The notes beneath the pieces were generated by a model that saw nothing but the letters and a program-made list of their open reading frames with translations, was not told where the DNA came from and did no database searches. The translations under genes and the position numbers were made by a program. Source: a virus. Taken from it: a DNA stretch of 64,000 bases. Below are positions 57,293 through 64,000 of this stretch, in pieces. Positions within the stretch are counted from its first letter, which is position 1. The number at the start of each line of letters is the position of its first letter. The stretch is taken from the IMG/VR virus record IMGVR_UViG_3300017605_000342, positions 1 through 64,000 of that record. One strand, given 5' to 3'.

Positions 57293-57470
57293 TATAGTAG
57301 TACCAGATACAACAAAAGTAGACATACATGCAGTGATAAACTGTAAGGCATGTTATGGTCGTGGGTATATAGGCAAGAACCTGACCACTGGAGAAATTGT
57401 ACCATGTAAGTGCCTAACGCTGAAAGCAAAGATTGAACATCAGGAGCCAGATGAGCGACCCGTTACCTAA
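57234..57470 (+). CDS. small zinc protein with DnaJ-like CxxCxGxG
   Basis: This 78-residue protein follows GGAGTTAAC. It has 'CKACYGRGYIG' (CxxCxGxG) and a later CKC, i.e. half of a DnaJ-type zinc site, common in phages. The function is unknown. Confidence 0.6.
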   Translation: MKHSNWYVSKKHQAHQKEINIVVPDTTKVDIHAVINCKACYGRGYIGKNLTTGEIVPCKCLTLKAKIEHQEPDERPVT

Positions 57471-57930
57471 GTTAGAGAAGTTAGCAAAGCACATCCATCA
57501 TGTTCAAGAGTCTGCAACTATTTTGGCCGAACGCTGTATACAGACAGGAAATACAAACTTGGGGATAGCCTTGATGCAGAACGCAGCACGCCACGACAAC
57601 AGTAAGTACAGTGGTATAGAACTACGTTACCTTGTTCTGGACGAAACAGACAATGGTGAACTAATACGTTTAGCAGTTGACCACCACAACAAAACAAATT
57701 TACACCACCCCGAAGCGTGGGTTGGGGGCATTAAAGAAATGTCCGATCTATACATGATGGAAATGGTGTGCGACTGGCGAGCTAGATCTACTGAGTTTGG
57801 TACTGACTTGCGTGAGTGGATAGCAGAGTGCGCTACTGAAAAATTTAGCTTTAGAAAGAACGACAGGGTGTTCAAAGACATTCAAAAATATTTAAGAATC
57901 ATTTTGGACATGCCATTCAAAAAACTATGA
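57451..57930 (+). CDS. DUF5662 family protein
   Basis: This 159-residue protein follows CAGGAG. 'ALMQNAARHDNSKYSGIELR', 'VDHHNKTNLHHPEAWVGGIK' and 'LYMMEMVCDWRARSTEFGTD' match the DUF5662 phage/bacterial family. Conserved His/Asp pairs suggest a metal-dependent HD-like phosphohydrolase, but none has a defined substrate to my knowledge. Confidence 0.75.
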   Translation: MSDPLPKLEKLAKHIHHVQESATILAERCIQTGNTNLGIALMQNAARHDNSKYSGIELRYLVLDETDNGELIRLAVDHHNKTNLHHPEAWVGGIKEMSDLYMMEMVCDWRARSTEFGTDLREWIAECATEKFSFRKNDRVFKDIQKYLRIILDMPFKKL

Positions 57931-58124
57931 GCAAATTTATAATCCTAACCCAACCTAACGACAACAAACTTGCCGTACGCAAAGAGCATGTAAAAAGATT
58001 CTACGAATTATCTAATGCTTCCTTGGGCAAACAAACTGCCGTGGATACCGGCGATTATACGTGGAATGTCAAAGAATCTGTCGATGAAATACATAAATTG
58101 CTTTACAAAAAGGGGAAAAAATGA
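57927..58124 (+). CDS. hypothetical protein
   Basis: This 65-residue basic protein is ATGA-coupled to the DUF5662 gene. A start strand ('FIILTQPNDNKLAVRKEHVK') and final Lys-rich helix ('VDEIHKLLYKKGKK') are visible. The function is unknown. Confidence 0.58.
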   Translation: MSKFIILTQPNDNKLAVRKEHVKRFYELSNASLGKQTAVDTGDYTWNVKESVDEIHKLLYKKGKK

Positions 58125-58300
58125 TAGGATTGTTGCTAGGTATTTACTTTGGCGGGTTTTTTGTATCACTGTGCTGGTCGATCTCTGAGGCTGCAAACTT
58201 TGGCGTTAGCACAAGCCCTGTAGCACACGTGACAGCCACAGCAATATGGCCTCTAGTCATGGCTTGGTTGGTAGTTGAGTTTATTAGGAGGCTAGCTTAA
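58121..58300 (+). CDS. 59-residue membrane protein, tandem copy 1
   Basis: The ATG overlaps the previous stop after AAGGGGA. The product has two hydrophobic spans ('IGLLLGIYFGGFFVSLCW', 'ATAIWPLVMAWLVVEFI'). The next gene encodes a similar protein; both begin with LLGIY-GG. Two-span proteins of this size include holins, but no lysis gene is adjacent. Confidence 0.65.
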   Translation: MIGLLLGIYFGGFFVSLCWSISEAANFGVSTSPVAHVTATAIWPLVMAWLVVEFIRRLA

Positions 58301-58467
58301 TGTCAACTCTTTTGGGAATCTATATTGGTGGTTTGTTTGTTTGCATAATGTGGCGCATAACAGATCTTGAGTATGCAGACTTCGAATACGAAGACGTACC
58401 AATGATTCTACTATGGCCTTTGACAATGTTGTGGATGTTGTACAATTTAGTGCGGCATAACTTATAA
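58300..58467 (+). CDS. 55-residue membrane protein, tandem copy 2
   Basis: It starts at a TAATG junction after TTAGGAGG. It is related to the previous gene: 'LLGIYIGGLFVCIMWRI' replaces 'LLLGIYFGGFFVSLCWSI', an acidic middle follows, and the second span is 'MILLWPLTMLWMLYNL'. The pair is probably a tandem duplication. Confidence 0.65.
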   Translation: MSTLLGIYIGGLFVCIMWRITDLEYADFEYEDVPMILLWPLTMLWMLYNLVRHNL

Positions 58468-58474
58468 AGTATGT

Positions 58475-58551
58475 TCCAGAGTGGCGGAATAGGTAAGCGC
58501 GTCTGACTGTTAATCAGAAATATGCAGGTTCGATTCCTGCCTCTGGAGCCA
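58475..58551 (+). tRNA. tRNA-Asn (GTT)
   Basis: The acceptor is TCCAGAG/CTCTGGA with G73 and encoded CCA. The anticodon arm TCTGA-CTGTTAA-TCAGA gives GTT. Confidence 0.95.
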
Positions 58552-58553
58552 TC

Positions 58554-58628
58554 GCGGGCTTGGTGTAGCGGCAACATCTACGCCTTCCAAGCGTTAAGAC
58601 GAGGGTTCGAGTCCCTCAGCCCGCTCCA
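58554..58628 (+). tRNA. tRNA-Gly (TCC)
   Basis: The acceptor is GCGGGCT/AGCCCGC with T73 and encoded CCA. The loop CTTCCAA gives TCC. It is 2 bases after tRNA-Asn. Confidence 0.94.
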
Positions 58629-58634
58629 AACAAA

Positions 58635-58925
58635 ATGTTCTCTAACGTACGAAAGCAAGAAATTTATTGCCATGCCTGTGACGGGCACGTACAGTTTGAA
58701 TTAGATTTAGACTTAGATGGTAACTATGAACTTAACTGCCCCAACTGTGGGCACACACATTATAGACTAGTACGCAAAGGACGAATCACAGACCAGCGTT
58801 GGCGATCTTCTAGTATGATGTACACTACCATCACCAGCGCGACGTTTACATGGACGGCCACAGCCACCACCTGTACTGGCACTGGGGCCTTCCACCTGTA
58901 TTATTGCAACTCTTCTACGACATGA
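58635..58925 (+). CDS. zinc-ribbon protein with Thr-rich tail
   Basis: This 96-residue protein has 'YCHACDGHVQFELDLDLDG' and 'CPNCGHTHYRLVRKGRITDQ', a conserved phage zinc ribbon. The last 35 residues are low-complexity Thr/Ser/Ala. Such tails occur in the family. It overlaps the receiver gene by 4 bases. The function is unknown. Confidence 0.68.
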   Translation: MFSNVRKQEIYCHACDGHVQFELDLDLDGNYELNCPNCGHTHYRLVRKGRITDQRWRSSSMMYTTITSATFTWTATATTCTGTGAFHLYYCNSSTT

Positions 58926-59293
58926 AAATTCTCTTCTTAGACGACGACCATTCTCGGATCAAACTAGCAAAACGACAATGTATAGGCCACGATTTAATCG
59001 TTGCAGAAACCGCTAAACAAGCCATCTATGCTCTCGGTACTGGCGCTGTCTTTGACGTTGTGTCTTTAGACCATGACTTAGGCGGCGAAACTATGGTTAA
59101 ATCCGGTGATGGTACTGGCTATGAAGTAGCTGTGTTCATTAGTCAAATGGATCTCCCGCCACAGCGCGTTATCTTACACACGTTCAATCCAGCCGGTGCC
59201 AGAACCATGTGGTACAAACTGGCACAGGTACCAGAATTAGTACAAGAATTTTTTGGAAGCCCTGCATATTTTAGAATACTAACAACACCATGA
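58922..59293 (+). CDS. cyclic-phosphate processing receiver (cREC) domain protein
   Basis: This 123-residue protein is a single receiver-like domain: 'ILFLDDDHSRIKLAKRQ' at the start, 'VVSLDHDLGG' near 46-55 and 'RVILHTFNPAGARTMWYKL' near 85-103. This pattern (LDHDL then HT-NPxGA) is the cyclic-phosphate-processing receiver family. It was predicted by comparative genomics to act on 2',3'-cyclic phosphate ends in RNA repair. It fits with the kinase-phosphatase and ligases. Confidence 0.75.
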   Translation: MKILFLDDDHSRIKLAKRQCIGHDLIVAETAKQAIYALGTGAVFDVVSLDHDLGGETMVKSGDGTGYEVAVFISQMDLPPQRVILHTFNPAGARTMWYKLAQVPELVQEFFGSPAYFRILTTP

Positions 59294-59631
59294 AACTAAA
59301 TCCATGTACAAAATGTGGTTGTGCTATGGTGCTAAAGCACTATAAACAACCAGACAGTGACGGCCCGTTCAATTCTCATAACCCACAACATGAATGGGAT
59401 TACATAGAGTGTATTGAGTGCCACGCTCAGTGGATATATGTCACGCCTCTAAGCGAAGTTGTTAACCCCGAAGATTTAGCAGATGCTATTGCTGAAAAAT
59501 TCGCAGCCAGCTTGGTACTGGGTGGAGGCAAACCGCGAAAGAAAGAAACACCTATACCTAACATTGTTACAGCGTGGAATACAGGAGATGACATACACTG
59601 CTCCTGTAATGGAGGAACGAGGTTCGGATGA
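59290..59631 (+). CDS. Lar-like zinc-ribbon protein
   Basis: This 113-residue protein has 'LNPCTKCGCAMVLKHY', 'YIECIECHAQWIY' and a final 'VTAWNTGDD', the CxxC...CxxC...(A)WN pattern of restriction-alleviation (Lar) family proteins. An insert lies between the ribbon and the AWN. In Rac prophage, Lar modulates type I restriction; here only the resemblance is seen. Confidence 0.6.
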   Translation: MKLNPCTKCGCAMVLKHYKQPDSDGPFNSHNPQHEWDYIECIECHAQWIYVTPLSEVVNPEDLADAIAEKFAASLVLGGGKPRKKETPIPNIVTAWNTGDDIHCSCNGGTRFG

Positions 59632-60089
59632 TTACAGAATTTAGGGGCAAATACGCTAAGTTCTCAAACTTCTACGATTGCCCTGTAGAGTGGGAAGGCA
59701 GACACTACCCCACCACAGAGCACGCATTCGCGGCTGCCAAGACAACGGACTTGATCGAAGAAGAGGCTATCCGTACAGCACCCACACCGGGAGAAGCCAA
59801 AAAGCTTGGACGTTTGGTGGTACACAAGCGTACAGACTGGGGCAAAATAAAACCCGTCATTATGTTAGGGCTATTGCGCATCAAGTTCTCTAAAGAGCCA
59901 TTCAAATCGTTACTGCTATCTACAGGTGACGAAGAGATCTGTGAAGGCAACTGGTGGCACGATAACTATTGGGGCAACTGTACTTGTGACGGATGTAGTC
60001 ACATAGACGGACATAACACACTAGGCAAAACACTAATGCTAATTAGGAAAGAGTTACAACTTACATCATGGATGAAATCTCTCAGCTAA
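59628..60089 (+). CDS. NADAR domain protein
   Basis: This 153-residue single domain matches the NADAR (YbiA) family: 'FSNFYDCPVEWEGRHYPTTE' followed by HAFAAAK near 12-37, 'KKLGRLVVHKRTDW' near 55-70 and 'NWWHDNYWGNCTCDGC' near the end. NADAR proteins act on ADP-ribose derivatives and some remove ADP-ribose from nucleic-acid bases. With PARP, macro domain and nicotinamidase in the window, an ADP-ribose-related role is likely. Confidence 0.85.
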   Translation: MITEFRGKYAKFSNFYDCPVEWEGRHYPTTEHAFAAAKTTDLIEEEAIRTAPTPGEAKKLGRLVVHKRTDWGKIKPVIMLGLLRIKFSKEPFKSLLLSTGDEEICEGNWWHDNYWGNCTCDGCSHIDGHNTLGKTLMLIRKELQLTSWMKSLS

Positions 60090-60241
60090 CACAACGCAAT
60101 GCTTTTAGATCAGCAAAGTGGTGGGAAATGTTTTATAGATACTACCCTTATATGAGGAATCAAACATCAGTACAAAACAGTGCGGTAAATGCAAAAAAGT
60201 CTTATCAGAAAAAAAGTTCTACAAAAAAGGTAAAGGGTTAA
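60068..60241 (+). CDS. possible 57-residue protein overlapping NADAR end
   Basis: An ATG frame reads 'DEISQLTQRNAFRSAKWWEM', then FYRYYPYMR, then low-complexity basic sequence that is the shifted reading of the zinc-finger coding region downstream. It has no clear ribosome site. It may be the start of an old gene cut off by insertion of the zinc-finger segment. Confidence 0.3.
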   Translation: MDEISQLTQRNAFRSAKWWEMFYRYYPYMRNQTSVQNSAVNAKKSYQKKSSTKKVKG

Positions 60242-61158
60242 CCTCTAAGTGTCAGGTATGTTCTCGGTCATATCAGAATACATACTATGATCGTACAAAG
60301 ACTAGTCATATTATCTTACAAGAATTGCATGTGTTAAACTTAGGTGCCGGCGTGCAGTCAACTACGCTGTACTTGATGAATCTTCAAGGACTATTCCAGC
60401 CTCGATTTGATTGTGCGATATTCGCAGACACACAAGAAGAACCGGAAGAAGTGTATCATCACCTACAATGGTTACAGCAGCACCCAATCCCGGTGCTAGT
60501 AGGCACGTTCGGTAAGCTAGGAGACGACCTGATCCACGGTAAAGCTACCACAGTTGGCACCAGACGCTGGGCATCTATTCCTGCATTTGTGGTGTCACAG
60601 GATGGTAAGATAGGACGCATTAAGCGCCAGTGTACTGCAACCTATAAGATTGATGTAGTAGAAAACGTGCTACGGCAAGAGGTTCTTAAGCTACCGGCGG
60701 GCAAACATATACGTGGTACCCGCACAAAGATACACCAATACTATGGCATATCTGTTGATGAAAAGAGTAGGGCCTCCCGTATCTACGAAAACAACTTGGA
60801 CAAACCGTGGTCTGAAGCACACTTTCCGCTGTTGGATTTAGGAATGACTCGTACTGATTGTGTACAGTGGTTAAGCACTCAAAACATCCCCCACACTGTG
60901 CCTAGATCAGCCTGTACGTTCTGCCCTTTCCACACTAACGCAGAGTGGCTACGTATCAAGACAGAAGATTCTGCGGCATGGAATAGGTCAGTGCAAATAG
61001 ATCGAGCATTGCGGGAAACTACAACACAATGTAATCAAGGACTATATGGAGAAATGTATTTACACAGTTCTTGTAAACCATTAGAAGAAGTAGAATTTAC
61101 TAAGAAAGGTCCAGAGGTAAGCTTTGAATCTGAATGCACTGGAATGTGTGGCAACTAG
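60166..61158 (+). CDS. zinc-finger/PP-loop (PAPS reductase-like) fusion, candidate ATC start
   Basis: From the ATC, an open frame of 330 codons joins two parts. Residues about 1-50 are 'KQCGKCKKVLSEKKFYKKGK' and 'KCQVCSRSYQNTYYD', the N-terminal zinc region seen in HNH homing endonucleases. Residues from about 55 form a PP-loop ATPase: 'LNLGAGVQSTTLYLM', 'RQCTATYKIDVV', 'CTFCPFHTNAEWLRI'. GAGGAA lies 6 bases before the ATC and no standard start lies between it and the upstream stop. A TTG at 60325 would give the PP-loop domain alone. Confidence 0.68.
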   Translation: MSTKQCGKCKKVLSEKKFYKKGKGLTSKCQVCSRSYQNTYYDRTKTSHIILQELHVLNLGAGVQSTTLYLMNLQGLFQPRFDCAIFADTQEEPEEVYHHLQWLQQHPIPVLVGTFGKLGDDLIHGKATTVGTRRWASIPAFVVSQDGKIGRIKRQCTATYKIDVVENVLRQEVLKLPAGKHIRGTRTKIHQYYGISVDEKSRASRIYENNLDKPWSEAHFPLLDLGMTRTDCVQWLSTQNIPHTVPRSACTFCPFHTNAEWLRIKTEDSAAWNRSVQIDRALRETTTQCNQGLYGEMYLHSSCKPLEEVEFTKKGPEVSFESECTGMCGN

Positions 61159-62052
61159 ATGATAGCATTTAAAAAATTAGGTCAAATGGGGCGGCTAGGC
61201 AATCAGATGTTTCAGATTGCTTCTACCATAGGTATAGCCAAAACACTCAAGCAGGATTACGCATTTCCCAAATGGGAATACCAATCTTTTTTTGAAAAAC
61301 CGCTGCCCTCTTTGGACGGCCCCTATGCGCTAAGCTCTGGTATTCTCACGATAGATTCTACCCCACCCACAATAGAACGTGGGTATCACTTTAAATCTTA
61401 TGCAGAAACGGTTGTGGAGAACTTGGTATTGGAAGGATACCTGCAATCCCCTAAGTATTGGGAAGGCCATGAAGACGAGGTACTATCGTACCTCAAACTC
61501 AACGAAAAAACCTTCCGCAAAGTCTTTGAAAACTTTGTCAGTCTCGCACAAAAGTTCCCTCCCAGATTAAAACTAGAACTGGTAGGAATACATGTACGCA
61601 GGGGAGATTACGCAGGTAACGACCTGTATCACACCAACCTAGCTAATACAAAGTACTATCAATTAGCTTTAATGAAACTAGCCCTTTTAGTAAAACACTA
61701 TCAACTTAACGCTGTAGTTTTTTCTGACGATATTGAGTTCTGTAAACAGTACTTTGATCAACCCCCATATTCTTGGGAGCACCTGTCGTCACCTGGAGTA
61801 CACAATGTTAACTTTGTATACAGTGACACACAAGATCCTATCGTAGATATGTTTACCATGTCCTTGATGGATCACCAAATCATTGCCAATTCAAGCTTTA
61901 GTTGGTGGGCGGCATACCTATCTGGCAGGAGAAAGAAAGTACCCGGTCATGTAATTAGCCCCGGAGATATGATACCGTGGTTCGGCCCCAAGTACGATCA
62001 GCAAGAATACAACACTGAAGATTTAATCCCGAAAGAGTGGCATCAAATATGA
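61159..62052 (+). CDS. alpha-1,2-fucosyltransferase (GT11)
   Basis: This 297-residue protein starts directly after the previous stop. GT11 motifs: 'GRLGNQMFQIASTIG' near 11-25, 'GIHVRRGDYAG' near 148-158 and 'IANSSFSWWAAYLSG' near 245-259. It would move fucose from GDP-fucose onto galactose, perhaps modifying host surface sugar or a virion protein. It sits with a GT25 and another GT gene. Confidence 0.88.
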   Translation: MIAFKKLGQMGRLGNQMFQIASTIGIAKTLKQDYAFPKWEYQSFFEKPLPSLDGPYALSSGILTIDSTPPTIERGYHFKSYAETVVENLVLEGYLQSPKYWEGHEDEVLSYLKLNEKTFRKVFENFVSLAQKFPPRLKLELVGIHVRRGDYAGNDLYHTNLANTKYYQLALMKLALLVKHYQLNAVVFSDDIEFCKQYFDQPPYSWEHLSSPGVHNVNFVYSDTQDPIVDMFTMSLMDHQIIANSSFSWWAAYLSGRRKKVPGHVISPGDMIPWFGPKYDQQEYNTEDLIPKEWHQI

Positions 62053-62444
62053 AAGCCAAGCTAGCGAAGGTTTACTACGAATACGAAGAATGTTGCGATG
62101 ATTATACGAAGAGGATGTACATCTCTACTATCTCTGACTGGGAAGAATTAGACGTAAAGCAGTTAGCAGCTCTGCACAAGTTCGTGCGGGAGTTTAATTA
62201 CCGCAGATCCCACGACACTGGAAAATACATTGTATTAGAAGAGATCCCAAACGCCATGATCTTTGAGTGTATAGAAAAACAAATGCTTAAAGAGAAAGCT
62301 GCCCTAGAACGTGCAGCCAAGCTTGACAAGCTGCGAGAACTAGACAAAAAGAAAAAAGAGATGGATCGTAAGCTCAAAAAAGAATTACGTGAACAAGCTA
62401 TGTTTGCAAAACTCTCTAAAAAATACGCGGGAGCCACAACATGA
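62049..62444 (+). CDS. hypothetical protein with charged C-terminal coiled coil
   Basis: This 131-residue protein overlaps the fucosyltransferase by 4 bases. The N-terminal half has 'YYEYEECCDDYTKRMYISTI', and the C-terminal half is Lys/Glu-rich helix ('LDKLRELDKKKKEMDRKLKK'). The function is unknown. Confidence 0.6.
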   Translation: MKAKLAKVYYEYEECCDDYTKRMYISTISDWEELDVKQLAALHKFVREFNYRRSHDTGKYIVLEEIPNAMIFECIEKQMLKEKAALERAAKLDKLRELDKKKKEMDRKLKKELREQAMFAKLSKKYAGATT

Positions 62445-62803
62445 AAAAATTATTTTTGTTACTGCTGTTAGTATTACCCAAAAATTCATTTAGTCAATGC
62501 AATTTGATGGCTGATGGTGGTATTCAAGCATTTGTAAAGTGGAACACTGCATTGACGTTTAGCTGGGTCCCTCCCGAAAATACGTCAGGACTACTGTATT
62601 ACAGGATACGCAGGGCAAGCACAATCTCTGGAACTTACACCGTTATAGCGACAATCCCATTTGACAGAAACAGCTACAACATAGTATGGAAGGGTGGAGA
62701 TTACCACTACTTTGTCACGTCATGGTATTCAATCATGGAAAATGGTGTCTCTGTTATCAGAGAATCTGTCGGTTCTAACCAAGTACGCGTAAGGACACGG
62801 TAA
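62441..62803 (+). CDS. exported protein, FN3-like fold
   Basis: This 120-residue protein has a signal peptide ('KKLFLLLLLVLPKNSFSQC', cleavage probably after residue 18-20), so it is exported. The rest is strands in FN3-like order ('LTFSWVPPENTSGLLYYRIR', 'VIATIPFDRNSY', 'YHYFVTSWYS'). Such exported phage proteins may act in superinfection exclusion. The function is unknown. Confidence 0.62.
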   Translation: MKKLFLLLLLVLPKNSFSQCNLMADGGIQAFVKWNTALTFSWVPPENTSGLLYYRIRRASTISGTYTVIATIPFDRNSYNIVWKGGDYHYFVTSWYSIMENGVSVIRESVGSNQVRVRTR

Positions 62804-63249
62804 TGATCACAGTCATTCAAGGTAATATCTGGGATTACCATGCACAAGGGCATTACATTACAGTTACTACAAACTGCAATCGGAAAGCCAACGGTCACGT
62901 AGTTATGGGTAAGGGTATTGCGTTGGAGGCCAAACAGCGCTTTCCAGATATCCCTCGAAAGCTGGGAGAGGTCGCAGACCTACGCTCTGTCGTGGTGTTC
63001 CCCGATGAACGGATTATCACGTTCCCAACCAAGATGAACTGGTATGAGAATTCAACCATAGAGCTAATATCATCCAGCTTCGCACAACTTATCATAGCGG
63101 CTGAACGGCTGTTACCCTTACGCAAGAAGCCTATATACTGTGTAAAATTTGGCTGTGCTAACGGACGACTCTCATGGGAAAAAGATGTACGTCCCTTCCT
63201 AGAGCCGTTCATAGATGAAAAGGAATTTGTATTTGTAGACCGCTCATGA
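62803..63249 (+). CDS. macro-domain protein
   Basis: This 148-residue protein is a stand-alone macro domain. 'ITVIQGNIWDY' starts strand 1, 'TVTTNCNRKANGHVVMGKGI' followed by ALEAKQRFP holds the ADP-ribose-binding loop and catalytic Asn, and 'IYCVKFGCANGRLSWEKDVR' follows. Such domains bind or remove ADP-ribose, including O-acetyl-ADP-ribose or ADP-ribosyl phosphates. It would complement the PARP and NADAR proteins. It starts at a TAATG junction. Confidence 0.84.
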   Translation: MITVIQGNIWDYHAQGHYITVTTNCNRKANGHVVMGKGIALEAKQRFPDIPRKLGEVADLRSVVVFPDERIITFPTKMNWYENSTIELISSSFAQLIIAAERLLPLRKKPIYCVKFGCANGRLSWEKDVRPFLEPFIDEKEFVFVDRS

Positions 63250-64000
63250 TACATGTATATACCATAGTCTACGACAATGCATCATTTTTGGAATTACAGT
63301 TTCATTCTTTCAGGAAACACTTTCCATTACAAAGGTTCATTGTTATAGATAATGCCCCAAACCCAGAAGTCAGCAATGACATTAAGAACTTTGTAACTAC
63401 CCACCAGAAGTGTTACTCAATACGAGTAGCTAATCCACGCTTCGACAATGGCGGGTTGTCTCATCAGCGAGCCTTACAGACTGCCCTAGACCACATGGAA
63501 GGTATATCGATTATCTGCGATCCAGACGTGTTTGTTCTTAAGCCATTCATGGAAAGTATGGATGACTATGAGTTTGCGGGGCTAATGCAGGGAACTCCTG
63601 ACGTGCGTTATCTGTGGCCAGGATTCATGATCGTTGCAACATATGCGCTCAAAGATAAACTTGATTTACGCGGGGCGCTGGTTAACCCCAACGATCTAAA
63701 TGACTTCATCGTACCAGACCCAGCAGCGGGCTGGACATGGGAACAATATCCATATCAAATACAAACACGTATAAGCACGGATAGCGGTGGTTTACTGTGC
63801 CGCTACATTCAAAAACATAACCCAAAAATTAGAGAGTTATCTCTTGACTTTTGTACAGAAATATGCGACAATACCGGAATAATTCCAGTAGGTTTGCAAC
63901 ACAAATACTCAGACCTATATCATTTTTGGGTCATAGGCGGTGGGGTGCTGCACTCTGGAAGGTTGTCTAATTGGGACAACCGCCCTTCTAATGAAGTTGC
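63246..64000 (+). CDS. glycosyltransferase-like protein, cut by window end
   Basis: An ATG overlapping the macro-domain stop opens a frame that stays open to the last base. The first 251 codons read as a GT-A fold: 'IHVYTIVYDNASFLELQFHS', 'GGLSHQRALQTALDHM', and 'IICDPDVFVLKPFM' with a DxD metal motif. It is the third glycosyltransferase in 9 kb. The C-terminus lies outside the window. Confidence 0.72.
   Translation, partial: MIHVYTIVYDNASFLELQFHSFRKHFPLQRFIVIDNAPNPEVSNDIKNFVTTHQKCYSIRVANPRFDNGGLSHQRALQTALDHMEGISIICDPDVFVLKPFMESMDDYEFAGLMQGTPDVRYLWPGFMIVATYALKDKLDLRGALVNPNDLNDFIVPDPAAGWTWEQYPYQIQTRISTDSGGLLCRYIQKHNPKIRELSLDFCTEICDNTGIIPVGLQHKYSDLYHFWVIGGGVLHSGRLSNWDNRPSNEV

Noticed and set aside
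58800-58925. Frameshift in the Thr-rich tail of the zinc-ribbon protein
   Set aside because: The frame ends in a proper 4-base overlap with the next start, and Thr-rich tails are plausible in this family.
63851-63879. TTGACT-17-GACAAT promoter-like pair
   Set aside because: It lies inside the glycosyltransferase coding sequence, with no gene start following.
1-64000. Long open frames on the minus strand
   Set aside because: They shadow clear plus-strand genes, lack ribosome sites and show no family motifs.
1-64000. CRISPR array or insertion sequence
   Set aside because: No regularly spaced repeats, transposase motifs or terminal inverted repeats were seen.

Overview
This window reads as part of the genome of a large, probably jumbo, double-stranded DNA tailed phage, or a closely related environmental phage contig. 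All recognised genes lie on the + strand and are packed head to tail, mostly with ATGA, TAATG or GTGA junctions. Many encode proteins of 30-150 residues. The window holds phage-type replication, nucleotide and lysis genes: a T7-type primase-helicase, RecA, a DEAD/DEAH helicase, ATP-dependent DNA ligase, an exonuclease, a B12-type ribonucleotide reductase, a phage sigma factor and an M15 endolysin. It also has 22 tRNA or tRNA-like genes, nearly all with encoded CCA. No capsid, tail or terminase gene was recognised, so this is the early/accessory part of the genome. A Gram-negative host is suggested by the OmpA-like domain and the binding-protein ABC transporter, but the host cannot be named from the sequence.

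Layout. 1-11 kb: DUF932 protein, polynucleotide kinase-phosphatase, duplicated small genes, exonuclease, HhH-GPD protein, a Cys-rich Gp88-like protein, tRNA-His and tRNA-Met. 11-19 kb: an aberrant tRNA-Tyr-like RNA, nucleotidyltransferase, sigma factor, WGR-containing DNA ligase, a cytosine methyltransferase-like protein and a WGR-PARP. 19-24 kb: an HNH-RNA ligase fusion, a second RNA ligase with an N-terminal OB-like region, and a nicotinamidase. 24-35 kb: a vWA protein, five tRNAs, coiled-coil/membrane proteins, a binding-protein/OmpA fusion, ABC permease and ATPase, PP2C phosphatase and an atypical protein kinase. 35-48 kb: replication and recombination core with HNH genes and the ribonucleotide reductase. 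48-59 kb: tRNA-rich stretch with a third RNA ligase, HD hydrolase, endolysin, P-loop kinase, PD-(D/E)XK protein, glycosyltransferase 25 and Dcm-like methyltransferase. 59-64 kb: cyclic-phosphate receiver, Lar-like, NADAR, PP-loop protein, fucosyltransferase, secreted protein, macro domain and a glycosyltransferase running off the end.

Three distributed systems stand out. (1) An ADP-ribose/NAD axis: PARP, nicotinamidase, NADAR and macro domain. (2) An RNA-repair set: kinase-phosphatase, three RNA ligases, a cyclic-phosphate receiver, a COG3541-type nucleotidyltransferase and the tRNA complement. (3) A phage-borne membrane module that places a TerY-P-like vWA/PP2C/kinase triad around a complete binding-protein ABC transporter whose binding protein is fused to OmpA. 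Regulation is visible at few places: a repeated TTGACA-N8-AAATTCC element before two genes, a sigma70-like promoter inside a 15-bp inverted repeat before an HNH gene, and two candidate genes that seem to start at AUA or AUC.

No stretch longer than 300 bases lacks a gene. The longest non-protein stretches (25146-25581 and 50843-51150) are filled with tRNA genes.
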